The notes beneath the pieces were generated by a model that did no database searches, was not told where the DNA came from, and was given only the letters and a program-made list of their open reading frames with translations. DNA of 64,000 bases from Agrypnia vestita (taxonomy: Eukaryota > Arthropoda > Insecta > Trichoptera > Phryganeidae), in the NCBI GenBank assembly GCA_016648135.1, contig JADDOH010010920.1, positions 1-64,000 of the forward strand, written 5' to 3'. The number at the start of each line of letters is the position of its first letter. Positions within the stretch are counted from its first letter, which is position 1. A program made the position numbers and the translations under genes. Shown piece after piece: positions 1-11,369 of the stretch.

Positions 1-240
1 CAACGTGGCCACACTATCTCAATTGATTTTCCTTCATTTTCTTCATCTTCGGAGGTGTAGGTCGAACGGCTGTAATAGGACGCTCTCCTGATAACGCTGG
101 ATAAGATTTCAGCAAAACGACAAGATTTGCTTCTCAGTGAAATATACGGTTCGTATAAAATATCCATTTCATTTAACACATCGATATGTCCAACGACCGT
201 AACAATAACCTTAACTCTTTAGTATTTCTAGATGTTTCTG
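1..240 (+). repeat. Partial copy of the hairpin-bearing repeat also seen at 361-652 and 47465-47700
   Basis: The segment shares with the copy at 47465-47700 the string around 'accttaactcttta', and with the copy at 361-652 the string 'tacggttcgtataaaatat'. At 88-118 it holds a degenerate hammerhead-like core (CTGATAA, a short stem, AAAAC). No coding sequence is visible. It is probably a fragment of a Penelope-like or related retroelement end. That assignment is an inference from the family pattern. Confidence 0.5.
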
Positions 241-360
241 GTTTAACATCTAAAATTAAACTGCACGTGAACCTATATACGAGTACATATTTAAGTCATA
301 GTATATCATTATTTTAATCAGAATATAAATATCTTATGTATTACAGATTTGATAGATTTA

Positions 361-652
361 ACTGTAAATAGCTGCGGATATTTTATACGAACCGTATGTT
401 TTTCCGAGAGGCCGCAAATTATATGCACTTTGTTGTGTAGTGTTCACTTCTTCTACAATCGAGGTTGCCAGTGTGCAATATGTACTTTGCATATAATTTG
501 CGGCCTCGAAAGTAGTAATTAGTCCGCCCTCTACCTCCGCGAGTAAAGGTCGTCCTCCTGATGACGTTAAATAAGCATTCAACGAAACGTCGAGAATCGT
601 TTCTCGGAAAAACATACGGTTCGTATAAAATATCCCCAACTATTTACAGTTA
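361..652 (+). mobile_element. Inverted-repeat element with hammerhead-like hairpin and 16-bp flanking duplication
   Basis: The ends are inverted repeats: the left starts 'actgtaaatag' and the right ends 'ctatttacagt'. The next 35 bases of each arm, containing 'ttttatacgaaccgtatg' and its complement, also pair. The 16 bases at 345-360 recur exactly at 653-668, so the element looks inserted with a 16-bp target duplication. That length is more like retroposition than cut-and-paste transposition. On the plus strand 558-588 reads CTGATGA, a 6-7 bp stem, GAAAC. The 93-codon frame through it has no recognisable product. Confidence 0.65.
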
Positions 653-668
653 AGATTTGATAGATTTA

Positions 669-1979
669 TATGCACAGCTATTTTAATGTATAGAGTACAC
701 ATCACAGCTATTTTATATTGCATTTGTGTACATTGTGACATTATTTTACTTGAGGTCGCGATGGTCAGCTACTAAACATTCCTGTTTATGTCACAGGGCT
801 TATTGACAATCGTTGTTCTCTATGTTTTTTCTATGAAGTCGCCACCCAGCATTTGACCTTTTTTTGCACAGAGAGCTATCATGGCGTTTTATTGGACCTA
901 GAGTGTCATCTCGCGCTTCGTCGCGAATTAAAGAGTGGTAAGAATTAAAATATATATACTTTAATATCCCGCAGAGATGAACAAGAGTACCACGCCTTTT
1001 CCACTTAAATCATTAGAGAACAAACTACGGCAAAAACTGTATTATTAAAAGAGTTCTAGATGACTATGACACGGCCTTTGCAGATCTAGATATTTTATAT
1101 TTAAGTTTTGAGCAGTTTACAAAATCCCTTACATATAAACTCGCGCGATGACGTTTTTCTTCCCACACATCGTGAACACACACACGAACACAAAAACGCA
1201 TACACACACGGACACATAAAAACACACAAATACACAAACTCACTATTTGACTTATTGTTTTTTCTTATTTTTTTAACGATCCTGGTGTAATATTCTAGGA
1301 TATAATGTGTGTTTTCTTGTAATTGGCCCAAGGCTCTGTACATCAATAATTGTTTTTTTTATTCAAGATTTATTAATTATATGGCTGTAAGAAAACCAAT
1401 AAATGAAAAATAAAAATTAATTTATTAAATAAAAATGTGTACCATGCTGTCAAAGGCGTACGGCATAATTTATGCTGATATCTTAGTGTAATACCGTCAT
1501 TTTCTGTATTTACTTTATTAGCGTGTTATAATCTTCTCATGGACAAGGCATTTAACTGTCAAATTTGTATTTTCTTTTCAGAATGTACTAGGTATACATG
1601 ATGTTTATTTTGACTCATGTTTCTTTTCTTTGCTGTGTATTAAATTATGTAGTATTATTGTGTCTTTATTTTGTTTAACATTTTATAATAAAACATACAC
1701 TTTTCGTCATCGTGCACCTAAAGACAATGAAGAGGTTGTGTAGCATTATAATAATGCCAAATTGGGTGGCGAAAGTGAAAGGATGGGAGCTATTGCTTGT
1801 AAAATGGCCCTGGCTAGGCGGTGGGTCCTCTTCACTGTCATTTTCTGTAAATGAGCGGCCCTTCAGGGCAAATTATCAATGGCGTATATATACCACCGTG
1901 TACTATTGGAACAAGCATTCATCGTGAGAAGATCGCAATGCCACGCAGCAGATCTTAACATTGGCGTAGCAAGGTAACA
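669..1979. other. Intergenic, no gene seen; CA-rich stretch
   Basis: This is AT-rich DNA. A degenerate CA-rich tract (ACACACGAACAC and similar) lies at about 1165-1240. The short frames here have no recognisable domain. The interval from 1740 to 1930 is slightly richer in GC, with a 71-codon frame that I cannot assign. Confidence 0.5.
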
Positions 1980-2560
1980 TTAAATATATCTTTAAATGTG
2001 TGAATTGAAAACCTCTCAAAATTTAGTCCTGACTCGCTCAATAAAATAGCTTCCATACTGTTCTGCTTCTTCTCCGAAGCGAGAACGCAAACCATGCGGT
2101 TTTTTATATATTTTATGTACTCGGTCCCTTTTTATTTTACGGGGCCCTGTCGGTATTAACCAAAGTTGGCTGGGAGAAAATGTTAATTTATTTTTCTGTT
2201 TCCATACGGGTTTTACGCAGGGAAAGTATTTTTCGCTGGAAAATCTCATAATCAAGATCTTGCGTAATTCGAAATGTCGGAAGTCTGCCGAACAAAATAT
2301 GACTATTGCCTCGGGCCGTACGGAAAAACCATTCCGACGTTCTCCAGTTTCCAAATTCCTCCGCCTTTGACGAGGCTGATTACATCTCTTAAGCCCTATT
2401 TCCAGGCGCCGAGGCGACAAACTCCTTAATTCCTGAGACTTTTATATGTACACACAGACGTATCGTCTAGCGAAATGCTTTTAAACGGGAGAAAACTGCA
2501 GAGCGTCCCGATAATTGAATAGTGACTTTACAAAAGTTCCCGAGCCAGAAAGTCGCCTTC
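1980..2560. other. Higher-GC, apparently single-copy island
   Basis: Base composition shifts upward in GC against the flanks, and no part recurs elsewhere in the window. A 134-codon minus-strand frame (2016-2420) crosses it but has no recognisable domain, and its composition (many Arg and Lys) looks incidental. A conserved non-coding region is possible. This is inferred from composition only. Confidence 0.35.
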
Positions 2561-3300
2561 TGAGATAATCAAAATGGCTGAATAACTGATTTTTGTTAAA
2601 CTCGTTAAGTTTACTTAGTAAATTAGTCTCCGAATAGAGTTAGGAATAGTATTTACAAAAAAATTTTACACCATATTCAACAATATGAATGACTTAAGTA
2701 TGAGGAGTGAGGAAAATTATGAATCATTTAAAAAAAACGTGAAAAAATACCTTCAGAAATGATTAAATTTTTATTTTTATTATATATGTACCTAATACTT
2801 ACTTATTATTACTTGATTGTCTATATATATACTTATTACCTGATGAATATGTACATTTTATCACATAATTCTTTGTAAATATATAATGTGATGATACTCC
2901 TCTCCTACACACAAGTTTATGACACTCATGTAGTAGAGAAACATCCATTCATAAGTAACTGTCACTACCTTGTAAAAAAATGTATTTGTAAAAAAATTAT
3001 TTAAATAAATAAAAATAAAATAAAAAATGGTACGATTTTTGTTCGTTGTATTGGAATAAATATGAAACAATTCAATTGTTTCTCTGGAAATTCACAAATA
3101 TCCGAAATTTCTGGTACATGTCAGCGAAGCTTTGTCGAAAACATGACTGCAATATTGCGATCCACTTTTTGCACAGGCGGAAGACATTTTTTGTAAATTT
3201 ACAAACAGGGTGTAAACATTTTGGCTTTGGGCAAAAAAGCATTGGGGCCTTCCGCGTTGAAGATCCTCGTAGCTCACATGTGAAACCTGGCGTATAATTT
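2561..3300. other. AT-rich intergenic, nothing recognised
   Basis: Low-complexity AT-rich sequence with overlapping short frames on both strands. No domain, RNA or inverted-repeat structure stands out. Confidence 0.4.
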
Positions 3301-3525
3301 AAATATATACAACTTCCAAAAATTAGTAGACATGGTATTCTATCATGGGTGGAAATGGCGAACGTTGCATATGTGTAAAGTGATCACTTAAGCCAACCGT
3401 AGGATAGGTCGAAAGTCCTATGTACACCCAAAAGACTTCTATACCTAATACCTACTCTCCCTTAAAAATACAGTTTTGTCTCTGTGAGACATCTATAATA
3501 TACATTGATTGTTAACATTTATACA
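3301..3525 (+). repeat. Dispersed repeat 'S', copy 1
   Basis: It matches 19655-19865 almost base for base over long runs (for example 'gacatggtattctatcatgg' and 'tctctgtgagacatctataa'). The third, more diverged copy is at about 26165-26390. All three share 'gtgatcactt' and the end motif 'tctctgtgagacat'. No coding capacity. The class is unknown; a short non-autonomous DNA element is plausible. Confidence 0.7.
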
Positions 3526-3529
3526 GAGT

Positions 3530-4205
3530 GTAACATAGTCCACAATACTTTACAGGTGGATTCCTGCCTTGATAATCAGTTGAAAATGTTCAAGCAACCA
3601 CTTGTTTGTTATTAACATTACGTTTGTATTGTCTAAAATTCGTGAGAACATTTGATATTATCTATAAATGTAATTATCTTCAACTAAACATTATCTATGA
3701 TTTACACTTTTTTCTTAGGTGTAAATCATAGATAAGTGTCAAAATATACTACTTGAGAGTCATTATATTACAAGGATCTGTTGTACCACCCACCATCTAC
3801 AATTTAGCTATACTTCGGTGAGAACACCAGGCGTCACCTTATATCACTAGATACCCACTACATATCCACTAGATATCCACTGTATATCCACTAGATATCC
3901 ACTAGAATGTACGTAGAGAAAATTACAAAATCTAACATGTGCTGAGGGCCAACAATATAATTTATAACAATTGATTTACAAACCTTAATTACTTTCAATT
4001 TTCGCCCTAAATGGAGGTATCATGTTATTTTACGACCTAATGATAATTTATACAGGGTGTAACAGAACTTGTCCACAAAACGTTGCGGGTAGATTCCTAC
4101 CAAAATTATTCGTCGGAAATGTTCAAGAAACATTTCCTTATATCAAAAGTTATGGAGTTTTGCGATTTCAAAGTTTGCTTTTTTCAATGTGTATTTGGGC
4201 TTAAA
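3530..4205 (+). repeat. Dispersed repeat 'T', copy 1, with 'tacagggtgtaacag' motif
   Basis: It is homologous to 9110-9720 over most of its length, including 'attatctatgatttaca' and 'aattttcgccctaa'-like tracts. It also shares 'ttcctgccttgat' and the 'gtcgaaaatgttcaag' block with the inverted-repeat element at 40211-40755. A hairpin at about 3694-3736 repeats 'ctatgatttacac' in inverted form. The motif 'tacagggtgtaaca' at 4051 resembles terminal repeats of insect DNA transposons. Confidence 0.6.
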
Positions 4206-5529
4206 TTATTTTTTTATTTTTTTTATATATATATTTATTAATTTTTTGATATTTATTACATTGTAGATATGCCAAACTTCACAGCAGTTTTACGACATCT
4301 TCTTATAGTTCTCTATGCTCTATCTCCTTATAGTTTGTACTTCCTATTTGTACTTTTTATTTCCTATTTGCATTCCTCAAATATTCATTTTTACTCCATG
4401 CTACCTTACGTTAATTAAATACAGTGAATATAATACAAATTCTGAAAACATCAGTACACTGCCTTTGGTATCAATATCTGAAATGATTATATAGTTTAAT
4501 TGCATTTGCAATATATTTATATCACATTTCATTCCACGATTTTCAGATAATTAATTATTTTTATTGTGATGTTCTTACGTGCGTAGGCAATATAACTCGG
4601 CCTACGCACTTGGGAATAATCGGGTTCTTCTAGTAATACGCGTTACGTAGGTAATAACATTTATTGGAGACACTACTTTATAATACAATATGTACAACTG
4701 ATTCGGACCCCGGTGAATCTCGTTCTGCCCGGTGCGGCGCAACAGCACGGGCGCCATCCACGCGTCTCGCTCGCACGCTTGCCTCTCACTCATCCAAGCG
4801 TCCGCACATTCGTCACATTTATATTTATTATTAGATCAGAATAGTTACTAAACGATCTTGTAGGTATTGATTATGTCTGTTTGCAAAAAAAAAATATCAA
4901 TATCTGAAGTGATTATTTAGTTTCATTGCAAATATATCACATTTCATTCTACGATTTTCGGATAATGATATATATTATATATGTCTGCACAAAAAATAAT
5001 TCAGGATGATAGTACGTCCATGCACGTCAGTCAACTTAAAAAATACATTTGATTATTATTAATAATTTATACATAGACACGATACGGCCCGTTTGGAATA
5101 TTCAAAAGATTGGAATATAGAACAAAATTACAGTTTGTTCAACGACAGAACAACATTTTTAACAAAAGAAAAAAAATGTACGCAAAGAAAACTGTTATTT
5201 TGTCATTTAATAACGCAAACACGTAAAAGATTATGAATAATTTGACCTTTAAGCATTGGTTCTTAACTTATTGGGTTGATTGGCATATTTAATGCGAAAT
5301 ATTCTCAACACGACAGTATTATACCTACTTATATTTTTCATATCGTCTTGGATCGCGACTTTTTAATTTGGGGAATAGCGAAAATTCACACGGAGCCATG
5401 CCGGGTGAGTAGGACGCCTGATAAACCAGGGGAATCCTGTTTTTGTCATGTCAACGCGTGCATGTTGTTTCTTGCCATAATTATACATAATTTTTAATAA
5501 AGTTATCCACTTTGTCTTATTCTTATGTA
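4206..5529. other. AT-rich intergenic, nothing recognised
   Basis: Several short frames cross this stretch, none with a recognisable domain. The strings 'atatctgaaatgattat' (4475) and 'atatctgaagtgattat' (4902), each followed by 'catttcatt', form a weak internal duplication. A small GC-richer patch lies at 4690-4800. Confidence 0.4.
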
Positions 5530-5870
5530 TGTAGTCTGAGGCTTGGATCGATATTCTCATCGAAAGATATCGATCATGTCGGAAGCCGCAGACAGCACAG
5601 CCCTATACCTTTTTTGGGAGAATATTCTGGAAGCATTCGCAAATGTCTATAAATAGAGGGAGAGACGCGATTTCTAACACTCTCCTCGTAGACCCCGTTC
5701 ATCCAGTGTTTTATAACTAGTCTTAAGTTTTAATTAAAAAGTATTGTTAAAAATCTGTGTATTCAAAATTAAATAAATCTTGTAAGTATATTCCAAATTC
5801 TTCTTTTTATTCTCTGCTTCCCGAATTATATATATGTTCCAATATTTAGATACCCCAGTAATTAAATATT
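5530..5870 (+). mobile_element. Probable LTR (solo or 5' LTR remnant) with TATA box, poly(A) signal and HSE-like motif
   Basis: The candidate starts with TG at 5530. A TATA box (TATAAATA) is at 5648-5655 and AATAAA at 5772-5777, the spacing expected for U3-R-U5. A primer-binding-like string 'tggtggcgacc' begins at 5870, right after the presumed end. Just upstream of the TATA box, 5620-5632 reads GAAtaTTCtgGAA, three alternating pentamers as in a heat-shock element. No internal gag or pol follows, so only the LTR, or an element truncated soon after it, is present. Confidence 0.55.
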
Positions 5871-6362
5871 GGTGGCGACCCCTTAAATAAAAATAAAGCC
5901 ATAAAAAACAAAAAATACCAGAGAACAAATATCCTCGCGCCGCCCCACCCACATGTACATCCTATTAATATATCGAATTTTATTATTTTTATTTTACTAA
6001 TAATATTGTAAGAACCCGGTATATTACAATATTGTTTTAAAATTATGCTAGGAAGTAATAAAATATATATTTTTTTAATATTGAGAACAACCTTCCTTAA
6101 AAATAAATATTGGCACTTTTTACATTATACGACTTCTTAGGGGAAATTCGCGTATTAGACACAGCACCTTTTTATATAGACTTTTCACAGGGAGATATGC
6201 AAATCAATAACCACTTGGAATGATAATCTTCAGCTCTCGCGGAATTTACCCGAATAAACTTTCTGAGAAATTTGCTGTTTGATATATTGCGAATAACCGT
6301 CGTAATATTTCACCTTCTTTTAGGATATTTCAACCTAAAGAGTTAATAAATTTTGGGCCAAA

Positions 6363-7005
6363 ATGGGCGCCAGTAGGTTTAAATGCCGCGCCGCAAAGAT
6401 TTTTTTTTGTATATCAATTTCAAGTATTAGCATAATTATTTACAACTTTAGTTATTTACAACTTTTACACTTGTCTGTGAGACGTACTGTAACAGACCTA
6501 ATATTTCTTTATAGGATCATAAATAGTTTGATTGATTGCCCCCAGATTATTAGTCTGATCGACTTATATGCTCCATCGAGGTCATCAAGACACAGTGCAT
6601 TGTTCTATTATAGTGGAAATGTCAGAACAAATGCATTAGCAAACTCTGTAATTCCCAGATTACACTCTGACATTTTTGCTGATAGTATAACTGTTAATAG
6701 GACAAAGCTGATACAATTGTTTACATCCCAACGAAAGGGAAGTGGACAATAAATCTTTCTATTTTACCTTTAACTATTATTATTTGTACCTTTAACTTTA
6801 TTATTATTTTATCTTATGTTTTTATGTTTTTCTTATGTTTTTCTGTATTATTATTATTATTATTATTACCTTTTAACTATTATTATTGTAACTTTTAACT
6901 GTATTATTATTTTAACTGTCTTATGTTATTTTTTTTTTAAATTATTCTGTATATTGTAAAAGCCCATAAGGGCGTTAAATAAATAAATAAATAAATAAAT
7001 AATGT
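6363..7005 (+). mobile_element. CR1/Jockey-like LINE 3' end (C-terminal ORF2 and tail)
   Basis: The plus-strand frame ending in a stop at 6750-6752 carries the C-terminal pattern of CR1/Jockey reverse transcriptases (FLYRIINSLIDCP, YAPSRSSRHS, VRTNAL). A 3' UTR follows and ends in 'gggcgttaaataaataaat', an (AAAT)n tail. The inverted copy at 47782-48381 has the same protein and tail plus about 9 extra residues (GNEHAEAA region) that are missing here. The 5' part of the LINE is absent, so this is a dead-on-arrival copy. Confidence 0.85.
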
Positions 7006-7119
7006 TTATTCACTTTTAAGACAGATTCAGAGTTCCTAGTTTAAGATAAAAACGATTTCTTCTTATGGTGCCATCTCTTATCAAAGGTCGGCGATCATTC
7101 TGATGATTACGATTTTAAC

Positions 7120-7460
7120 AGATTGTTAGTTAACTTTGTAAAAACCACTACCAGATTTACGGTCTACCGGTTTCGAGACGTACCCGTCTCTCCGTCAGGA
7201 CCAACACTACACCACTACATTCACGACACTACACACCTCAACCATAGTATTGTTACACTTCCACCAATAATTGATCACATGCGTGTTAGTCTTGTCAGGG
7301 ACAAACATGCACTGATTAGCCTAATGAATCATCAGGGATCTACCGAAAGAGAGTGAGAGGGGGCGGGGTCTAAGGTGGGTGTTACCCCATCTTTTGTGAA
7401 CATTAAATTAAACAAAGGGCTATATGGAAAATTAATTTGGTTGTTAATTAGGGGTGCTCT
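7120..7460 (-). repeat. Retroelement-end fragment with hammerhead-like hairpin
   Basis: On the minus strand 7170-7198 reads CTGAC, a 6-bp stem (GAGACG/CGTCTC), then GAAAC, followed by 'cggtag'. This is the same arrangement as next to the PLE remnants at 33.9 and 44.6 kb. The adjoining 250 bases resemble no protein. The 77-codon plus-strand frame appears incidental. Confidence 0.45.
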
Positions 7461-7529
7461 ATTATCCACCGCCTCCCTAATGTAAAAAATTTCTAAATTT
7501 TAAACCTTTATTATTAGTATTTAATATTT

Positions 7530-7790
7530 TCATTTATTTACCGCCGCACGGAACAACTCAGTAAAGTTACACTTATACCAGTCTCTCAAGTTACGCAGCC
7601 ATGAGATGCGGCGTCTTTCTGCGCTTCTTTTACCACATATTTTCCCTTGGATGATGAGTTGATACTCCAGCTTCCTTATCTTGATAGTTCGCAGCACTTC
7701 TCGGTCTTTTTCCACACGCCGGGACTCAGGAAACTTTCAATATGCGTCTTCGCCTTTATTTGTTTGTTTGTTTATTTTATTGTTTATTTT
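7530..7790 (-). mobile_element. LINE remnant, C-terminus of RTE-like ORF
   Basis: The minus-strand frame 7530-7715 encodes the typical end of RTE-like endonuclease/reverse-transcriptase ORFs: RKLEYQLIIQGKI, GKRSAERRRISWL, NLRDWY, ELFRAAVNK. Only the last 60 residues are in frame. Upstream coding sequence is lost or shifted near 7715-7790. It is a defective copy and the host would not be expected to use it. Confidence 0.8.
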
Positions 7791-8084
7791 ACATTTGTAA
7801 TTAATAACTCCACATTAGGTAAAACCTGTTCTGTGGCAGTTAGTCTCATTTGATATTTATGTAATAGTAACAAATAACAATAGTAAAGAAGCATAAACTT
7901 AAAAATGAAAACAAAATAAAATTAAGTAATATATACAATCATAAATATCTTACAAGAAAAGAAAATATACTTATAAAATTAATATAAAAATTTAAATAGA
8001 TACAAAGAATAAATACAAAAGATAAGATACAAAAAAAATTAAGTAGATAAATACAAAAATAAATACTACTGTGTATACTTTTTT
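7791..8084. other. AT-rich spacer
   Basis: A-rich and T-rich low-complexity sequence with no recognised element. Confidence 0.4.
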
Positions 8085-8270
8085 GGGATATTCTGCCGTG
8101 TATGTGTGACCTCTCTGGCCAACGTTTCGGATCCCATTGCAGGGTCCATCATCGGGGCTGATGTTGATGGGATCCGAAACGTTGGCCAGAGAGGTCACAC
8201 ATACACGACAGAATATCCCAGAAAACTATACACAGAAGATTCTGAACGGCCGTGAAAACCTAAGAACATT
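8085..8270. mobile_element. Foldback element 'F', copy 1
   Basis: Two inverted arms pair through 'gtgacctctctggccaacgt' and 'ttcggatcccat' (8107-8136) and their complement (8168-8200), with outer sequence 'gggatattctgccgtgtat'. Related copies are at 17575-17665, 30475-30705, 60590-60660 and 61555-61870. The minus strand at 8124-8155 holds a hammerhead-like core (CGATGAT, GGACCC/GGGATCC, GAAAC). There is no coding region. It is probably a non-autonomous palindromic element. Confidence 0.7.
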
Positions 8271-8295
8271 TTAAAATTAATACTATATTAGAGTA

Positions 8296-8990
8296 CTACT
8301 GGTTAAGTGTCCATGCCTCCACCCCGTATAAGAGAATGGCAAAAATATAACACCGAATCATACGCATCCTAAATTGCAGGCTTAGGTCACGGTTAGAAAA
8401 TAACGGTCTCATTCTGAGAAACGCACTTCTTGCCATCTCTAGTAGAGCTTTTACTTCTTGAGATGGATCCCAGTTCTCAGTCACCCATGCAATTAAGTAC
8501 TCGTATTGCATTAATCTTTGTATTGGTTCGTTTTTGTTGATTATTTTTGGCGTAGGAAGTGATCTTTTTGATCCTCTTAACAATTTTGTTTTGCGAGTGT
8601 TCATCTTCAAGCCATACTTGTTATTTGCTTCATTCACGTTTTTTACTAGTGTTTGAAAGTCTTTTGCACTGTCTGCAAATAGTATTGTAGTATAAATCAA
8701 ATAGTATTTAATGATTTTCCATTTACCAATATCCCTAGAGCAGTATCGACTCGCAGGACAGATTAAATAGCAGCGGTGATGACATGCATCCTTGTCTTAC
8801 GCCACGTCTAATTTAGATGTCTTCGCTCAGTGTGCCCTCAACTTTAATATTTGCTGTTTGATTCCAGTACAGATGTTTTGTTATGTCCTTATCATCGATT
8901 TCTTTGTCTCTTAGTAATTGTATAAGTTTCTGATGTTAAACCTCATCAAAAGCTTTGTCATAACTCACAAAGCACATATATACATATTTC
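8296..8990 (-). mobile_element. LINE reverse-transcriptase remnant
   Basis: Read on the minus strand from about 8990, degenerate frames give the RT palm motifs DKAFDEV and RRGVRQGCMSSPLLFNLS. The open frame 8296-8700 follows with LFADSAKDFQ, GLKMNTRKTK, and the distal YLIAWV and YGVEAWTLNQ. The catalytic F/YADD reads FADS, so the second aspartate is lost. At least two stops and a frame change separate the palm and thumb parts, so it is inactive. Confidence 0.85.
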
Positions 8991-9049
8991 ACTGTAAATT
9001 TTCAAGAATTTCACCACACATTTTGACATACGAGTCACTTAATCTAAGG

Positions 9050-9720
9050 ACAGAGGACAAACCATAAACAAGAAAATATTAAACAAAAAAAATCAAGGTG
9101 TTCCTACATTCAGTATCCATTATGTTTCTGCTGTCTATAATTCGCGTGAACATTTGATATTATCTACAAATAAAATTATATTTAACAAAATATTATCTAT
9201 GATTTACATTTTGTTCTTAGACAAAGCTTTTTATGTGCCAAAATATAGAATCTTAAGAGTCAGTTCCGTTTTATTTTAAAATCAAGTCATAATCAATTAA
9301 AATCAAATCAAGGATCGGTTGTACCGCCCACCATCTACAATTTAGCCATAATTAGGTTGGAAGTTAGGACACCAGGCGTCGCCTTATACTGTCGTCGCCA
9401 AATAATCCGCTAGGTATCGCTAAAATACACTTTTAGAGAAAATTACAAAATCTGACATGTGATGGCGGCCAACAATATAATTTATAACAATTAATATAGA
9501 AACCTTAATTACTTTTAATTTTCATCCTAACATGGAGGCATCATGCTATTTTACGACCTATTGATAATCTAAATAGAGTGTAACAGAATTAGTCCACAAA
9601 AAATTGCAGGTAGATTCTTACTTAAATTATGAGTCGGAAACGTTCAAGAAACATTTCCTTATATCAATAGTTATATAAAGGCAAGCAACTTCAAAGTTAA
9701 CTTTTTTCATATGATTTATC
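9050..9720 (+). repeat. Dispersed repeat 'T', copy 2
   Basis: Homologous to 3600-4205 in the same orientation. Shared runs include 'acatttgatattatct', 'tatctatgatttaca', 'gttgtac' with 'cccaccatctacaatttag', and 'ggaggcatcatgctatttta'. It ends in the same 'caagaaacatttccttatat' block. No coding region. Confidence 0.65.
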
Positions 9721-9920
9721 TTCTTTAAAACCATGAACTATCATTTAAGTAACATATGTTGACTATTAAATATTCTAACGCTTTGACATAATTAAAATAA
9801 AATGATTTGAAACTTGCAGAAATGTTAATAAGAATTTATTGTGAAGCATTATTCAAATCAAATGAATTAATAATATTCCATATAAGTTGTTTTAATGATA
9901 GTATAACGATTTAAAAAAAC

Positions 9921-10470
9921 TAACCCATAAAAACCAAGTTTTTATTATACTCCCTTTCTTTGTAAAATATAACAACAATTAAAGACGAATTAAAACATAT
10001 AACATAACACTAAACTTACAGGAATTTAATATATTTCTAAAATGTCAGATGTTTTGAGCTTTGATATGACACTTCATGCTTTGAAGATTAAATTTTAAAA
10101 ACATTTGTCAGTCAATTTAATCAAGATTTTGATATATTTGTGAATTTTGCTGTCATTTGTGAACCAATTGTCATAAATTTTCGAAATTCGTAGTGAAGTA
10201 CATATACCAACGGAGTAATTCAAATATTAAATATTCCGTGACGTTATCGGACCGCCGACGCCGTTGGTAGTAATCAAACTTTTATAATGATTCCAATTTG
10301 AAAAAAACCATTAAAATTTCTAAAAATCCAAATTTATACTATAATCATTATTTTTTTTAATAAAAATTTGACAGATCTTTTTGATCGTCGCCACGAGTCT
10401 GCTTGCAAAGTTTCAGCTCGATTGGAGAAAAGGGTTAAAAATCGATTCAAAGTGTTTTCGTCATGAAAAC
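9921..10470 (-). repeat. Repeat family 'R1', copy 1
   Basis: Reverse-complement copy of the element at 18370-18945. Landmarks in order are 'aaccaagtttttattat', 'actccctttctttgt', 'acacttcatgctttgaag', 'gacgttatcggaccgccg', 'cgtcgccacgagtctgcttg' and 'agctcgattggagaaaaggg'. Both ends carry a short inverted repeat around 'actccctttnt'. No protein is encoded. Other copies are at 11370-13015, 23150-24050, 29527-30110 and 44105-44395. Confidence 0.75.
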
Positions 10471-11040
10471 AACACCTACTAACATTTTCTTACTATAAAA
10501 TCATGCCAAATTATTTTATAATTTGTTTATTTTTGGGAAAATAAAACGACTCCTTTACAAAAATGTACATATTTTATATTAAATAGGTTCATATTATATT
10601 CAACGAAATACTAAAATTGTTGAGGTGTAGAGGTACCAGCAAGACTCCTTAAAATAAAGGGAAAGGTCGAAAGACGTGGGTGAGACAAACGTCTTAGCGA
10701 AGGAACGTTCGTGACTTTACCTGAATCAAAAGGGTGTCGGAGCTGCTGCGTCCAGCCCAGGACAGCGAGGCCTACGCCAGGGTGGTCGCGACGTCAGAGG
10801 GTTGACATAGCACCCTCACATGAAGAAGCATAGATAAATAGTGAAGGTAGATGCTTAAGGAAAATTGGATAAGGAGGATGTTTATGATTCTGCGTACCTT
10901 AATATTTAGGGATTATGAATTATTTATTTTGTTTACAAGATATCAAGAAAGTATTTATATTTTCTCCGCAATATATTTGAATTATTTTCACTTAATATTT
11001 TAATTAATAAAAAGAAAATTGTTTGTATAAAATCACTCTT
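10471..11040. other. Unassigned; GC-richer patch at 10615-10860
   Basis: Most of this is AT-rich. The patch at 10615-10860 is clearly richer in GC (for example 'gctgctgcgtccagcccagg'). It recurs nowhere else in the window and encodes no recognisable protein. It could be the 5' UTR of a retroelement or a conserved segment. I cannot decide. Confidence 0.35.
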
Positions 11041-11369
11041 TATGAAATAATCAAAATGTTTCGGGGCCAATGATCCCTTCACCAGGATAAAGCGTATTCT
11101 AAAATCGTATAAGTACTAAAAATTAAAATTAGAAGTACCTTTAGATATTAACAAAAACAAAAAATAAATAATAATTAGGAAGAAAACAAATTTCAAAAAG
11201 TAAACTATTTTCAAAAAGGATTCGGTCATTTATTTTGCTTTTTGTTTGCATTTAATCTGCTATCAACACTTTTTCTTCTAACCCAAATTTGGTATTATTA
11301 TTATTATGTGTATTATCTGTATTTCTATGACATTCGTATGTTAAATTTCAAAAATCTCAAAATATTTAT
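11041..11369 (-). repeat. Fragment with hammerhead-like hairpin
   Basis: On the minus strand 11058-11085 reads CTGGTGA, AGGGATC, loop, GGCCCC, GAAAC, which fits the recurrent core with one change (T to G) in CTGATGA. The rest is AT-rich with no coding trace. Confidence 0.4.

Noticed and set aside
2016..2420. 134-codon minus-strand frame
   Set aside because: No domain, unusual Arg/Lys-rich composition, and its boundaries coincide with a GC-richer island where long frames occur by chance.
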